This document shows positions 15,710 through 25,342 of a DNA stretch of 32,550 nucleotides, one piece after another; position 1 is the first letter of the stretch, and every line of letters starts with the position of its first letter. The stretch comes from an uncultured Eubacteriales bacterium. GTDB taxonomy: Bacteria; Bacillota; Clostridia; Christensenellales; Borkfalkiaceae. The DNA is taken from assembly GCA_900545325.1 (NCBI GenBank), contig UQZE01000006.1:1-32550 (forward strand). Direction: 5' to 3'. The translations under genes and the position numbers were made by a program. Under the pieces are notes generated by a model. That model was not told the DNA's origin and did no database searches. It worked only from the letters and a program-made list of their open reading frames with translations.

Positions 15710-17146
15710 ATGGAAATCTCCAAAAAGAATTATATAAGCCCCTTTTCCACCCGCTACGCCTCCGAGGAAATGCAGGAGATTTTTTCGGAAAGTTTCAAAT
15801 TCAGAACGTGGCGCAGGCTGTGGATAGCGCTTGCTAAAGCCGAAAAAAAGCTGGGACTGGAAATTACCGACGAACAGATCGCGGAACTCGAAGCGCATAA
15901 GGACGATATCAATTTCGGGGACGCGGAGGCGCGCGAAAAGATCGTGCGGCACGACGTGATGAGCCACGTTTATGCCTACGGCCTGCAATGTCCCAAGGCG
16001 GCGGGGATCATACACCTCGGCGCGACGAGCTGTTACGTGGGCGACAACACCGACGTAATCATTTTGAAAAAAGCGAGCGGACTCGTGCTGAAAAAATGCG
16101 CGCAGGTGCTGAAAAACCTTTCGGAATTTTCGCTGCGGTATAAAGATCTGCCCTGCCTCGCGTATACGCACCTGCAGCCCGCGCAGCTCACCACCGTGGG
16201 CAAGCGCGCTACCCTTTGGGCGTACGAACTTTCCATGGATATAAGGGAACTCGAACACCGCATGGAAAACCTGCTCCTGCTCGGCAGCAAGGGCACCACG
16301 GGGACGCAGGCGAGCTTTATGGAGCTGTTCGACGGCGACGAAAACAAGATAAAAGAACTCGAAAGGCTGATCGCGGAAGATATGGGCTTTGCGGGCAGCG
16401 TGCCCGTTTCCGGGCAGACGTACTCCCGTAAAGTGGACGCGTATTTCCTCGCCGCGCTGAGCGGGATCGCGCAGAGCGCGTATAAATTCTCCAACGATCT
16501 GCGCATTTTGCAGTCGTTCGAAGAGGTGGAGGAACCGTTCGAAAAAAATCAGATCGGCTCCTCGGCAATGCCGTATAAGCGCAATCCCATGCGCAGCGAA
16601 CGCATTTCCGCGCTGGCGCGCTACGTCATCGTCGATTCGCTCAACCCCGCGCTCACCGCGGGCACGCAGTGGTTCGAGCGCACGCTGGACGATTCCGCGA
16701 ACAAGCGCATTTCCGTCGCGGAGGCTTTCCTCGCGGTGGACAGTATTCTGAATATATATATAAACGTTACGGCGGGACTGGTCGTATACGAAAAGGTCGT
16801 TGCCCGCCGCGTGATGGAAAAACTGCCCTTTATGGCGACGGAAAACATCATGATGAAATCGGTGAAGAACGGCGGCAATAGGCAGGAACTTCACGAAAGG
16901 CTGCGCGTTCACTCGCACGCCGCCGCGGCGAAAGTCAAGCTCGAAGGCGGCAGGAACGATCTGATCGAACGCATTGAAAACGATCCCGCTTTCCCCGTTA
17001 CGAGAGAGGAGATAGAAAGCGAACTCGACCCGAAACTTTACATCGGCAGATGCGTTTCGCAGGTGGAGGAATTCAACGCGGAGATCGTCGCGCCCATTCT
17101 GGCGAAATACCATACGGAGGAAATAAAGACCGATCTGAAGGTCTGA
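15710..17146 (+). CDS. purB: adenylosuccinate lyase
   Basis: Splits fumarate from SAICAR and from adenylosuccinate, so it serves both the IMP and AMP branches. The 478 residues contain the fumarase/lyase superfamily signature GSSAMPYKRNPMRSE at about 283-297, which holds the mobile catalytic serine loop. Other marks are LGATSCYVGDN, the histidine-bearing TYTHLQPAQLTT-type segment (AYTHLQPAQLTT), and GTQASFMELF. It starts eight bases after the purO stop with a weak ribosome site (ATAGGTG). The sequence most resembles the AMP-forming-lyase subtype common in Clostridia and animals. Confidence 0.96.
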   Translation: MEISKKNYISPFSTRYASEEMQEIFSESFKFRTWRRLWIALAKAEKKLGLEITDEQIAELEAHKDDINFGDAEAREKIVRHDVMSHVYAYGLQCPKAAGIIHLGATSCYVGDNTDVIILKKASGLVLKKCAQVLKNLSEFSLRYKDLPCLAYTHLQPAQLTTVGKRATLWAYELSMDIRELEHRMENLLLLGSKGTTGTQASFMELFDGDENKIKELERLIAEDMGFAGSVPVSGQTYSRKVDAYFLAALSGIAQSAYKFSNDLRILQSFEEVEEPFEKNQIGSSAMPYKRNPMRSERISALARYVIVDSLNPALTAGTQWFERTLDDSANKRISVAEAFLAVDSILNIYINVTAGLVVYEKVVARRVMEKLPFMATENIMMKSVKNGGNRQELHERLRVHSHAAAAKVKLEGGRNDLIERIENDPAFPVTREEIESELDPKLYIGRCVSQVEEFNAEIVAPILAKYHTEEIKTDLKV

Positions 17147-17154
17147 AAAACGCT

Positions 17155-18339
17155 ATGAAAGAATTCGAACTGAAATACGGCTGCAACCCCAACCAGAAAC
17201 CCGCCCGCATCTTTATGGAAAACGGCGGGGATCTGCCCATAGAGATACTCAACGGCAAACCCGGCTATATCAATTTTTTGGACGCGTTCAATTCCTGGCA
17301 GCTCGTCAGGGAGATCAAGGAAGCCACGGGCAAGTGCGCCGCGACCTCGTTCAAGCACGTCAGCCCCACGAGCGCCGCGGTCGGCGTGAAGCTCGGCGAA
17401 CGGCTGAAAAAGGCGTGTTTCGTGGACGACGTAGAAGGGCTTGACGACAGCGCCCTCGCCTGCGCTTACGCCCGCGCGCGCGGTACGGACAGAATGAGTT
17501 CGTTCGGCGACTTTATAGCGCTTTCGGACGAATGCGACGAAGTTACGGCGAAAATTATCGCCCGCGAGGTGTCGGACGGGATCATTGCGCCCGCCTACAC
17601 GCCCAAGGCGCTGGAAATTCTGAAAGCGAAGAGGAAGGGCGGCTACAATATCGTAAAAATAGATAAGGATTACGTGCCCGAAGAACGCGAGAGAAAGCAG
17701 GTGTTCGGCATTACGTTCGAACAGGGCCGAAACAATTTCAAAATAGACAGAGCGCTTTTAAATAATATCGTAACCGAAAACAAGGCGCTCACCGACGAGG
17801 CTGCGCGGGACATGATCGTTTCGCTCATCACCTTGAAATACACGCAGTCCAACTCGGTGTGTTTCGCCAAGGACGGACAGGCCATCGGCGTGGGCGCGGG
17901 GCAGCAGTCCCGCATACACTGCACCCGCCTCGCGGGCACGAAAGCCGACTTATGGCATCTGCGCCAGAGCGACAAGGCGCTTTCCCTCGTCTTTAACGAC
18001 AGCGTGGGCAGACCGGAGAAGAACAACATCATCGACATCTATCTTTCCGAAGATTTCGAGGACGTTGCCGCCGAGGGGAACTGGCAGAAATATTTCAAGA
18101 CAAAGCCCGATGTTTTTACGAAAGAGGAGCAGAAGGCGTATCTCGCGAAGATAGACGGCGTTACGCTGGGCAGCGACGCGTTCTTTCCGTTCGACGACAA
18201 TATCGAGCGCGCAAAGAGGAGCGGCGTGAAATACGTTGCGGAACCGGGCGGCTCGGTGCGCGACGACGTCGTTATCCAAACCGCGGATAAATACGGCATG
18301 GTCATGTGCTTTACGGGCATGCGGCTTTTCCATCACTGA
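17155..18339 (+). CDS. AICAR formyltransferase (stand-alone)
   Basis: Formylates AICAR with 10-formyl-THF to give FAICAR. The 394 residues correspond only to the C-terminal formyltransferase part of PurH: it opens with ELKYGCNPNQKPARIF, continues with FKHVSPTSAAVGV (the conserved KH pair of the active site) and RGTDRMSSFGDFIALS, and has SNSVCFAKDGQAIGVGAGQQSR near the middle, here given as positions about 230-252. It lacks the MGS-like IMP cyclohydrolase domain. The ATG at 17155 is the first sensible start after the purB stop; an earlier in-frame start at 17050 is inside purB. A 10-bp hairpin follows at 18347-18368. Confidence 0.93.
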   Translation: MKEFELKYGCNPNQKPARIFMENGGDLPIEILNGKPGYINFLDAFNSWQLVREIKEATGKCAATSFKHVSPTSAAVGVKLGERLKKACFVDDVEGLDDSALACAYARARGTDRMSSFGDFIALSDECDEVTAKIIAREVSDGIIAPAYTPKALEILKAKRKGGYNIVKIDKDYVPEERERKQVFGITFEQGRNNFKIDRALLNNIVTENKALTDEAARDMIVSLITLKYTQSNSVCFAKDGQAIGVGAGQQSRIHCTRLAGTKADLWHLRQSDKALSLVFNDSVGRPEKNNIIDIYLSEDFEDVAAEGNWQKYFKTKPDVFTKEEQKAYLAKIDGVTLGSDAFFPFDDNIERAKRSGVKYVAEPGGSVRDDVVIQTADKYGMVMCFTGMRLFHH

Positions 18340-18346
18340 TTTTTTA

Positions 18347-18368
18347 CCGAGCGCGGCTCCGCGCTCGG
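18347..18368. other. intercistronic hairpin between AICARFT gene and purD
   Basis: CCGAGCGCGG (18347-18356) pairs perfectly with CCGCGCTCGG (18359-18368). No T tract follows on the plus strand, so it should not stop the operon; it may stabilise the upstream message or modulate purD. On the minus strand it is followed by TAAAAAAT (A-rich on plus), so no gene there needs it. Confidence 0.6.
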
Positions 18369-18393
18369 AAAACTTATTTATACGGGGTAAAAC

Positions 18394-19668
18394 ATGAAAA
18401 TTCTCGTCGTAGGCGGCGGTGGCAGGGAACACGCCATCGTCAAGGCAATCAAAAAAAATAAAAAGGCGGAAAAGATCTGGGCGATTCCGGGCAACGGCGG
18501 TATCGCGGCGGACGCCGAATGCGTGGCGGGCGACGTGAAAAACGTAAAGGCGCTCGCCGATTTCGCGGCGGAAAACGGCGTGGACTTCGCCGTGGTCGCG
18601 CCCGACGATCCGTTGGTGCTCGGCGCGGTGGACGAGCTGGAAAGCCGCGGCATAAAATGTTTCGGTCCGAGAAAAAACGCCGCCGTCATCGAGGGCAGCA
18701 AGGTCTTTTCCAAAAATCTCATGAAAAAATACGGCATACCCACCGCGAAGTACGAGGTGTTCGCCGACCGCGAAAGCGCGCTCGCCTATCTCGATACCGC
18801 GCCCGTGCCCGCCGTGGTCAAGGCGGACGGGCTGGCGCTCGGCAAGGGCGTGATCGTCGCCGAAACGCGCGAAGAGGCGAAGGCGGCCGTAAACTCCATG
18901 ATGCAGGATAAGATTTTCGGCGAAAGCGGCTCCAAGGTGGTGATTGAGGAATTTCTGCGCGGTCCCGAGGTCAGCGTGCTCTGCTTTACGGACGGCAAGT
19001 GCATAAAGCCGATGGTTTCTTCCATGGACCACAAGCGCGCGGGCGACGGAGATACGGGGCCGAACACGGGCGGCATGGGCACCGTGGCGCCCAATCCCTA
19101 TTATACCGAAGAGATCGCAAAAACCTGCATGGATAAGATTTTTCTGCCCACCGTGGCGGCGATGAACGCCGAAGGGCGCACTTTCAAGGGGTGTTTGTAT
19201 TTCGGGCTGATGCTGACCGAGGACGGGCCTAAGGTTATCGAATACAACTGCCGTTTCGGCGATCCCGAAACGCAGGTCGTACTGCCCCTTTTGGAAAGCG
19301 ACCTGCTCGATATCATGCTGTCGGTGGCGGACGGAAGGCTTTCCGAAACCGAAGTGAAATTTTCTTCGGGCGCGGCGTGCTGCGTGGTGCTCGCATCCCG
19401 CGGGTATCCGCAAAAATACCTTACGGGATACGAGATTTCCCTGCCCGAGCCCGGAAAAAACGAGGAAATTTACGTCGCGGGCGCGAAAGCGGCGGACGGC
19501 AGGCTGTTCACTTCGGGCGGGCGGGTGCTCGGCGCGGTCGCAACGGCAAATACGCTCGCCGAGGCGGTGCGGGGCGCTTACGCGCTGAGCGGAAAGATCG
19601 GCTTTGAAAACGCTTATAAAAGAGGGGATATAGGCGCACGGGCGCTCAGAGCCTTGGAGGATAAATAA
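18394..19668 (+). CDS. purD: phosphoribosylamine--glycine ligase
   Basis: ATP-grasp enzyme that joins glycine to phosphoribosylamine to make GAR. The 424 residues begin with MKILVVGGGGREHAI, and show WAIPGNGGIA, the ATP-grasp core VVKADGLALGKGVIV, GDGDTGPNTGGMGTV, and the metal-binding YNCRFGDPETQ. Length is normal. It starts 54 bases after the AICARFT stop, past the hairpin, with GGGGTAAAAC upstream of the ATG. Its stop codon overlaps the purL start by one base (TAATG). Confidence 0.97.
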   Translation: MKILVVGGGGREHAIVKAIKKNKKAEKIWAIPGNGGIAADAECVAGDVKNVKALADFAAENGVDFAVVAPDDPLVLGAVDELESRGIKCFGPRKNAAVIEGSKVFSKNLMKKYGIPTAKYEVFADRESALAYLDTAPVPAVVKADGLALGKGVIVAETREEAKAAVNSMMQDKIFGESGSKVVIEEFLRGPEVSVLCFTDGKCIKPMVSSMDHKRAGDGDTGPNTGGMGTVAPNPYYTEEIAKTCMDKIFLPTVAAMNAEGRTFKGCLYFGLMLTEDGPKVIEYNCRFGDPETQVVLPLLESDLLDIMLSVADGRLSETEVKFSSGAACCVVLASRGYPQKYLTGYEISLPEPGKNEEIYVAGAKAADGRLFTSGGRVLGAVATANTLAEAVRGAYALSGKIGFENAYKRGDIGARALRALEDK

Positions 19669-22600
19669 TGGTTTTCAGGATATACGTCGAAAAGAAAAAG
19701 AGATTTGAACACGACGCGCATAAGCTCCGCGCGGAGATAAACGACCTGCTCGAAATAAAGGGACTGAAAGATCTGCGCATCGTCAACCGCTACGACGCGG
19801 AGAATATAGACGAAAAACTGTTCGGTTACGCGGTGAAAACGGTGTTTTCCGAACCGCAGACGGACGACGCGAAATATTCGCTCGACGCGGCGGGCGCGGC
19901 CGCGGTGTTCGCGGTGGAATACCTGCCGGGACAGTTCGATCAGCGCGCCGATTCCGCGGCGCAGTGCATCGCGCTCATATCCCGAAAGGAAAAGCCGCTC
20001 GTGCGTTCGGCCAAGGTGTACGTTCTGTACGGCGAGCTTTCCGAAAACGAGGTGGAAACAGTCAAAAAATACGTCATTAACCCCGTGGAGGCGCGCGAGG
20101 CGGAACTGAAAGAATACGCCACGCTGAAAACGGAATACGACGTGCCACGCGGGGTGGAAACGCTGAATGGCTTTACCGCGCTCGACCGCGCGGGGCTGGA
20201 AGCGTTCGTCAAAAAGTACGCGCTCGCCATGGACGGCGACGACGCGGAATTCTGCCGCGATTATTTCCGCAGCGAACGGCGCGATCCGACGATTACGGAA
20301 ATCCGCATGATAGACACGTACTGGTCGGACCATTGCCGCCACACCACCTTTTTGACCACGATAGACAACGCCGAATTCGAAGATGAGGAAATCGAGGCCG
20401 CGTATAACGAATATTTAGCGGCGAGAAAGGCGCTCGGCCGCGCCAAACCCGTCAATTTGATGGACATAGCCACCCTCGCGGCGAAACAGCTCAAAAAGAG
20501 CGGCAGGCTCGAAAAGCTGGACGAATCGGAGGAGATAAACGCCTGCACGGTCAAGATCAAGGTCAGCGTGGACGGCGAGGAACAGAATTGGCTGCTGCTT
20601 TTTAAAAACGAAACGCACAACCACCCCACGGAAATTGAGCCGTTCGGCGGCGCGGCGACCTGTATCGGCGGCGCGATACGCGATCCGCTTTCGGGCAGAA
20701 GCTACGTTTACGCCGCCATGCGCGTTACGGGCGCGGGGAATCCGCTCACTCCCGTAAAGGATACGATCAAGGGAAAGCTGCCCCAGCGCAAGATCGTTAC
20801 GACGGCTGCGGCGGGGTATTCCTCGTACGGCAACCAGATAGGGCTCGCCACGGGGCTTGTCGACGAAATATATCACGAGGGCTACGTCGCAAAGCGCATG
20901 GAGATCGGCGCGGTCATCGCGGCGGCGCCCGCGGAAAACGTGGTGAGAAAGACGCCTGAGGACGGCGACCTGGTGATCCTGCTCGGCGGCAGGACGGGGC
21001 GCGACGGCTGCGGCGGCGCCACGGGTTCGAGCAAGTCGCATACCGAGGCCTCGCTTACGGCGTGCGGCGCGGAGGTGCAGAAGGGCAACGCGCCCGAAGA
21101 GCGCAAGTTGCAGCGCCTGTTCAGAAACGGCGAGGCAACGCGGCTCGTCAAGCGCTGCAACGACTTCGGCGCGGGCGGCGTTTCCGTCGCCATCGGCGAG
21201 CTTGCCGACGGGCTGGAAATCGACCTTGACGCCGTGCCGAAAAAATACGAAGGGTTAGACGGCACCGAGCTTGCGATCAGCGAATCGCAGGAGCGGATGG
21301 CGGTCGTGGTGGCGAAGGAAAACGCCGAAAAATTCCGCGCCCTCGCGGATAAGGAAAATCTGGAAGCGACCGTCGTCGCCCGCGTGACGGAGAAAAAACG
21401 GCTGGTCATGCGCTGGAACGGAAAAACGATCGTAGACGTTTCGCGCGAATTCTTAAATTCCAACGGCGCGGAAAAACACGCGAACGTTTACGCGGCAAGG
21501 CCGCAGCCGTTTAAAAAGGCGGAAGTAAAAGACTTTGCCGCGGGCATGAGAGCGCTCGCGGGCGATCTCAACGTATGCTCCAAACGCGGACTTTCCGAGC
21601 GTTTCGATTCGACCATCGGCGCGGGCACCGTGCTCATGCCGTTCGGCGGAAAATATCAGCGCACGCCCATACAGGCAATGTGCCATAAGATTTCGGTGGA
21701 AAAGGGGGATACCGATACCTGTTCGCTTATGGCGTACGGTTACAATCCGTTCATTTCGGAAAAGAGCCCGTACCACGGGGCGTATCTCGCCGTGATAGAA
21801 AGCGTTTCCAAGCTCGTTGCGGCGGGCGCGGAATTTAAGGACGTATATCTCACTTTCCAGGAATATTTCGAAAAGCCGATGAAGGACGCCAAGCGCTGGG
21901 GCAAGCCGTTTTCCGCCCTGCTCGGCGCTTACAAGGCGCAAAACGAGCTGGGGATCGGCGCCATCGGCGGCAAGGATTCCATGAGCGGAACTTTCGAACG
22001 CATCGACGTGCCGCCCACCCTCGTTTCCTTTGCGGTTACCGTTTCCAAAACGGAAAATATCGTTTCGGGCGAGTTCAAAAAGGCGGGGAACAAGGTAGTG
22101 CTGATAAAGCCCGCGTACGACGAAAAAGGCGTGCCCGAAACCGAAAGCCTGCTGAAGGTTTTCGATACGGTATCCGCGCTCGTGCGGGATAAAAAAGCCG
22201 TCGCCGTCTACACGCCGACCTATGGCGGAGCGGCGGAAGCGGTCATGAAAATGTGTTTCGGCAACATGCTCGGGTTCCGCTTTGCGGACGGCGCGTCTGC
22301 GGAGGATATCTTCGGCTATAATTACGGTTCGTTCGTTGCGGAAGTCGAGGGCGATACGGCGGCGGGCGAACTTCTGGGCGAAATTACCGCGGAAAAGGTA
22401 ATTTCCCGCCGCGGCGAAAAAGTCGGGCTGGAAGAACTTTACGGCGTTTACGAGAGAAAACTCGAACCCGTTTACCCCACGCTCACGCCTACGCCGCGCA
22501 TACTCATTCCCACGATCGATTACAAGGGCAAGCCCTTTGCCGCGGCGGCGCATAAAGCCGCGCGGCCGAAAGTGCTTATCCCCGTATTCCCCGGCACAAA

Positions 22601-23360
22601 TTGCGAATACGACACCGCGAAAGCCTTTGAAAGGGCGGGCGCAAAAGCCGACATCTTCGTTATAAACAACCTCACGGCGGAGGGGATTTCCCGTTCGGTG
22701 GAGGCGTTCGCAAGCGCGGTGAACGGAAGCGAAATCGTCTTTATTCCCGGCGGTTTTTCGGGCGGCGACGAGCCCGACGGCAGCGGCAAATTCATCACGG
22801 CGTTTTTCAGAAACGAGGCGGTGAAAGAGGCTGTGGGCGACCTGCTCGGAAAGCGCGGCGGTCTGATGGGCGGCATATGCAACGGATTCCAGGCGCTCGT
22901 CAAACTGGGGCTCGTGCCCTACGGCAGGATCGTCGATATGGAAGAAAACATGCCCACGCTCACGTTCAACAATATCGGACGGCACCAGTCGCGCCTCGTC
23001 AACGTGCGCGTTTCCTCCAACGCCTCTCCATGGTTTAAAAACACCAAGGTCGGAGAGATCTACACCGTCGCGGTTTCCCACGGCGAGGGCAAGTTCGTCG
23101 CGGACGGCGAAACGATGGATAAACTCGTGCAAAACGGGCAGGTCGCCACGCAGTACGTCGATATGTACGGCAGGGCCACGCTGGACGTGGACTTCAACCC
23201 CAACGGCTCGGTGTGCGCGGTGGAGGGCATCACCTCGCCCGACGGCCGCGTGTTCGGCAAAATGGGACACAGCGAGCGCATCGGCAAGGGGCTTTATAAA
23301 AACGTCTGCGGCAGATACGACATGAAACTGTTCGAAAGCGCGGTAGAGTATTTCAAATAA
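19668..23360 (+). CDS. purL: phosphoribosylformylglycinamidine synthase, large single-chain form
   Basis: Turns FGAR into FGAM using ATP and glutamine. At 1230 residues it fuses the PurS-like N-terminal part, the synthetase core and a C-terminal glutaminase. The core has ETHNHPTEIEPFGGAATC, then LLGGRTGRDGCGGATGSS and AISESQERM. The glutaminase part has FPGTNCEYDTA, GGFSGGDEPDG, the nucleophile C1071 in GGICNGFQAL, the histidine in VSHGEGKF, and the ending GKMGHSERIGKGLY. No purQ or purS is needed, in contrast to Bacillus. Start codon shares one base with the purD stop; TTGGAGGATA supplies the ribosome site. Confidence 0.97.
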   Translation: MVFRIYVEKKKRFEHDAHKLRAEINDLLEIKGLKDLRIVNRYDAENIDEKLFGYAVKTVFSEPQTDDAKYSLDAAGAAAVFAVEYLPGQFDQRADSAAQCIALISRKEKPLVRSAKVYVLYGELSENEVETVKKYVINPVEAREAELKEYATLKTEYDVPRGVETLNGFTALDRAGLEAFVKKYALAMDGDDAEFCRDYFRSERRDPTITEIRMIDTYWSDHCRHTTFLTTIDNAEFEDEEIEAAYNEYLAARKALGRAKPVNLMDIATLAAKQLKKSGRLEKLDESEEINACTVKIKVSVDGEEQNWLLLFKNETHNHPTEIEPFGGAATCIGGAIRDPLSGRSYVYAAMRVTGAGNPLTPVKDTIKGKLPQRKIVTTAAAGYSSYGNQIGLATGLVDEIYHEGYVAKRMEIGAVIAAAPAENVVRKTPEDGDLVILLGGRTGRDGCGGATGSSKSHTEASLTACGAEVQKGNAPEERKLQRLFRNGEATRLVKRCNDFGAGGVSVAIGELADGLEIDLDAVPKKYEGLDGTELAISESQERMAVVVAKENAEKFRALADKENLEATVVARVTEKKRLVMRWNGKTIVDVSREFLNSNGAEKHANVYAARPQPFKKAEVKDFAAGMRALAGDLNVCSKRGLSERFDSTIGAGTVLMPFGGKYQRTPIQAMCHKISVEKGDTDTCSLMAYGYNPFISEKSPYHGAYLAVIESVSKLVAAGAEFKDVYLTFQEYFEKPMKDAKRWGKPFSALLGAYKAQNELGIGAIGGKDSMSGTFERIDVPPTLVSFAVTVSKTENIVSGEFKKAGNKVVLIKPAYDEKGVPETESLLKVFDTVSALVRDKKAVAVYTPTYGGAAEAVMKMCFGNMLGFRFADGASAEDIFGYNYGSFVAEVEGDTAAGELLGEITAEKVISRRGEKVGLEELYGVYERKLEPVYPTLTPTPRILIPTIDYKGKPFAAAAHKAARPKVLIPVFPGTNCEYDTAKAFERAGAKADIFVINNLTAEGISRSVEAFASAVNGSEIVFIPGGFSGGDEPDGSGKFITAFFRNEAVKEAVGDLLGKRGGLMGGICNGFQALVKLGLVPYGRIVDMEENMPTLTFNNIGRHQSRLVNVRVSSNASPWFKNTKVGEIYTVAVSHGEGKFVADGETMDKLVQNGQVATQYVDMYGRATLDVDFNPNGSVCAVEGITSPDGRVFGKMGHSERIGKGLYKNVCGRYDMKLFESAVEYFK

Positions 23361-23369
23361 GGAGCGGCG

Positions 23370-25040
23370 ATGAAAAGCGATATAGAAATAGCCCAATCCA
23401 CGGAACTGAAAAATATTTGCGACGTGGCGAAAAGCTGCGGCATAGACGAAAAATATCTTTCCTGTTACGGCAGGTACAAGGCGAAAGTGGATCTTTCCCT
23501 GCTGAAAGAGCATAAAAAAGCGGACGGCAAGCTAGTGCTCGTTACCGCCATCACGCCCACGCCCGCGGGCGAAGGCAAGACGACCACCACCATCGGGCTT
23601 GCCGACGGCTTGAAACGTATCGGCAAAAACGTGGTCGTGGCGCTCCGCGAACCGTCGCTCGGCCCGGTGTTCGGCATCAAGGGCGGCGCGGCGGGCGGCG
23701 GCTACGCGCAGGTCGGGCCTTTTGAAGACATCAACCTGCACTTTACGGGCGATTTCCACGCCATCGGCGCGGCGAACAACCTGCTCTGCGCCATGCTGGA
23801 CAATCACATCTATCAGGGCAACGCGCTGGGGATAGACCCGCGTAAAATCGTGATCCGCCGCTGCGTGGATATGAACGACCGCCAGCTGCGTTCCGTGGTG
23901 GACGGTCTGGGCGGCAAGGTCAACGGCGTACCGCGCGAGGACGGCTACGACATCACCGTCGCCACCGAAATGATGGCGGTCATGTGCATGGCGACCTCCG
24001 TATCCGATCTGAAAGCGCGCTGCGCGCGCATGATCGTGGGCTATACCTATGAAGATAAGCCCGTTACGGCGGGCGATTTAAAGGCGCAGGGCGCCATGAC
24101 GGCGCTGCTCATCGAGGCCCTCAAACCCAACCTCGTGCAGACGCTCGAGGGCACGCCCGCGTTCGTGCACTGCGGTCCTTTCGCCAACATAGCGCACGGG
24201 TGCAATTCCGTGCTCGCGACGAAATGCGCGCTGAAACTGGGCGATTACGCCGTTACCGAAGCGGGATTCGGCGGCGATCTCGGCGCGGAAAAATTTCTCG
24301 ACATCAAATGCCGCCTCGCGGGGTTCGCGCCCGCGGCGGTCGTGGTCGTCGCCACGGTGCGCGCGCTCAAAATGCACGGCGGCCTGGCGAAAAACGAACT
24401 TGCGGAGGAAAACCTCGCCGCGCTCGAAGCGGGGCTTCCGAATTTGCTGCGGCACGTTTCCAACATCAAAAACGTATATAAACTGCCCTCGGTGGTGGCG
24501 GTGAACCGCTTTCCGACCGATACCGACGCGGAGATCGCGCTCATCATGGAAAAATGCCGCGCGCTCGGCGTAAACGTCGTGCTTTCCACCGTTTGGGCGG
24601 AAGGCGGCAGGGGCGGCGAAGCGCTTGCGAAAGAGGTCGTGCGCCTCTGCGAGGAGGAAAAGGGCGATTTCACGTTCGCCTACGAAAGCGATAAGAGCAT
24701 AAGGGAAAAGATAAACGCCGTCGCGGTCAAGGTGTACGGCGGAAAGGGCGCTGTCTTTACGCCCGAAGCGGAAAAGCAGATCGCGCGGCTCGAAGAACTG
24801 GGCTTCGGCGACCTGCCGGTATGCATCGCCAAAACGCAGTACAGTTTTTCGGACGACGCAAAACTGCTCGGCGCGCCGAGCGGGTTCACGATAACCGTGC
24901 GCTCGGTCAAGGTGAGCGCGGGGGCGGGGTTCGTCGTGGCGCTCACGGGAAATATCATGACCATGCCCGGGCTGCCGAAAGTTCCCGCCGCGGAAAATAT
25001 CGACGTGGACGAAAACGGCAAAATCAGCGGACTTTTTTAA
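23370..25040 (+). CDS. fhs: formate--tetrahydrofolate ligase
   Basis: Makes 10-formyl-THF from formate, THF and ATP, the donor used by PurN and the AICAR formyltransferase of this operon. The 556 residues match the family length. The nucleotide loop reads TPTPAGEGKTTTTIGL, followed by REPSLGPVFGIKGGAAGGGY, then INLHFTGDFHAI and ALKMHGG. It starts nine bases after purL, with the ribosome site TAAGGAG overlapping the purL stop. Placing it last in a ZTP-controlled operon makes sense because ZTP signals formyl-THF shortage. In acetogens the same enzyme serves carbon fixation, but nothing here suggests that role. Confidence 0.96.
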   Translation: MKSDIEIAQSTELKNICDVAKSCGIDEKYLSCYGRYKAKVDLSLLKEHKKADGKLVLVTAITPTPAGEGKTTTTIGLADGLKRIGKNVVVALREPSLGPVFGIKGGAAGGGYAQVGPFEDINLHFTGDFHAIGAANNLLCAMLDNHIYQGNALGIDPRKIVIRRCVDMNDRQLRSVVDGLGGKVNGVPREDGYDITVATEMMAVMCMATSVSDLKARCARMIVGYTYEDKPVTAGDLKAQGAMTALLIEALKPNLVQTLEGTPAFVHCGPFANIAHGCNSVLATKCALKLGDYAVTEAGFGGDLGAEKFLDIKCRLAGFAPAAVVVVATVRALKMHGGLAKNELAEENLAALEAGLPNLLRHVSNIKNVYKLPSVVAVNRFPTDTDAEIALIMEKCRALGVNVVLSTVWAEGGRGGEALAKEVVRLCEEEKGDFTFAYESDKSIREKINAVAVKVYGGKGAVFTPEAEKQIARLEELGFGDLPVCIAKTQYSFSDDAKLLGAPSGFTITVRSVKVSAGAGFVVALTGNIMTMPGLPKVPAAENIDVDENGKISGLF

Positions 25041-25093
25041 CCGCCGCGAAAAAATTTTTGTTGTTGCTGAAAAAACTTTCCGTTCTGTAAATC

Positions 25094-25140
25094 AAAAACG
25101 CCCGAAATCGCGTAAAAAACGTTGACAGGGCGTTTTTTTT
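25094..25140 (+). terminator. terminator of the purine operon, enclosing the next promoter
   Basis: AAAAACGCCC (25094-25103) pairs with GGGCGTTTTT (25128-25137), followed by more T. The 24-base loop contains TTGACA, the -35 box of the infC promoter. The long loop makes it weaker than the other terminators, so some read-through into infC is possible. Confidence 0.6.
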
Positions 25141-25150
25141 ATGCTAATAT
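25122..25150 (+). promoter_or_regulatory. sigma-A promoter of infC-rpmI-rplT
   Basis: TTGACA (25122-25127), a 17-bp spacer and TAATAT (25145-25150). A leader of about 185 nt follows before infC. Confidence 0.82.
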
Positions 25151-25156
25151 ATATAG

Positions 25157-25342
25157 GCTTTAAGAAGAAGTTACCCTTCTCGCCGTGCGGCGTCGCGCCT
25201 ACTTCGGCTCAATACTTCGTTGAAATATATCCGGCATTTTGCCGTTTATATATTTTTCGGTATGCAGGGGTCGCTTTGATAAAGCGGCTTTTTTCGTTGT
25301 CAAAAAGGGCGGAAAGCTCAAAAAATAAAGAGGTATAAAACT
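25157..25342 (+). promoter_or_regulatory. structured infC leader with attenuator (L20 leader-like)
   Basis: Two hairpins stand out. AAATATAT and CGGC (25223-25235) pair with GCCG and ATATATTT (25241-25255), then T residues. CGCTTT (25272-25277) pairs with AAAGCG (25281-25286), followed by GCTTTTTT to 25294, a small terminator. In Bacillota the infC operon is usually controlled by ribosomal protein L20 binding its leader, so this is probably the local version, but no L20-binding fold was checked. The rest of 25041-25342 holds no gene. Confidence 0.6.

Noticed and set aside
21453..23513. 686-codon open frame on the minus strand
   Set aside because: Antisense to purL, with shadow-frame composition. 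The same holds for 15644-17113, 17950-19413, 10965-11960 and 6237-7652.
25141..25338. Open frame in the infC leader
   Set aside because: Overlaps promoter and attenuator structures; no ribosome site or protein-like pattern.
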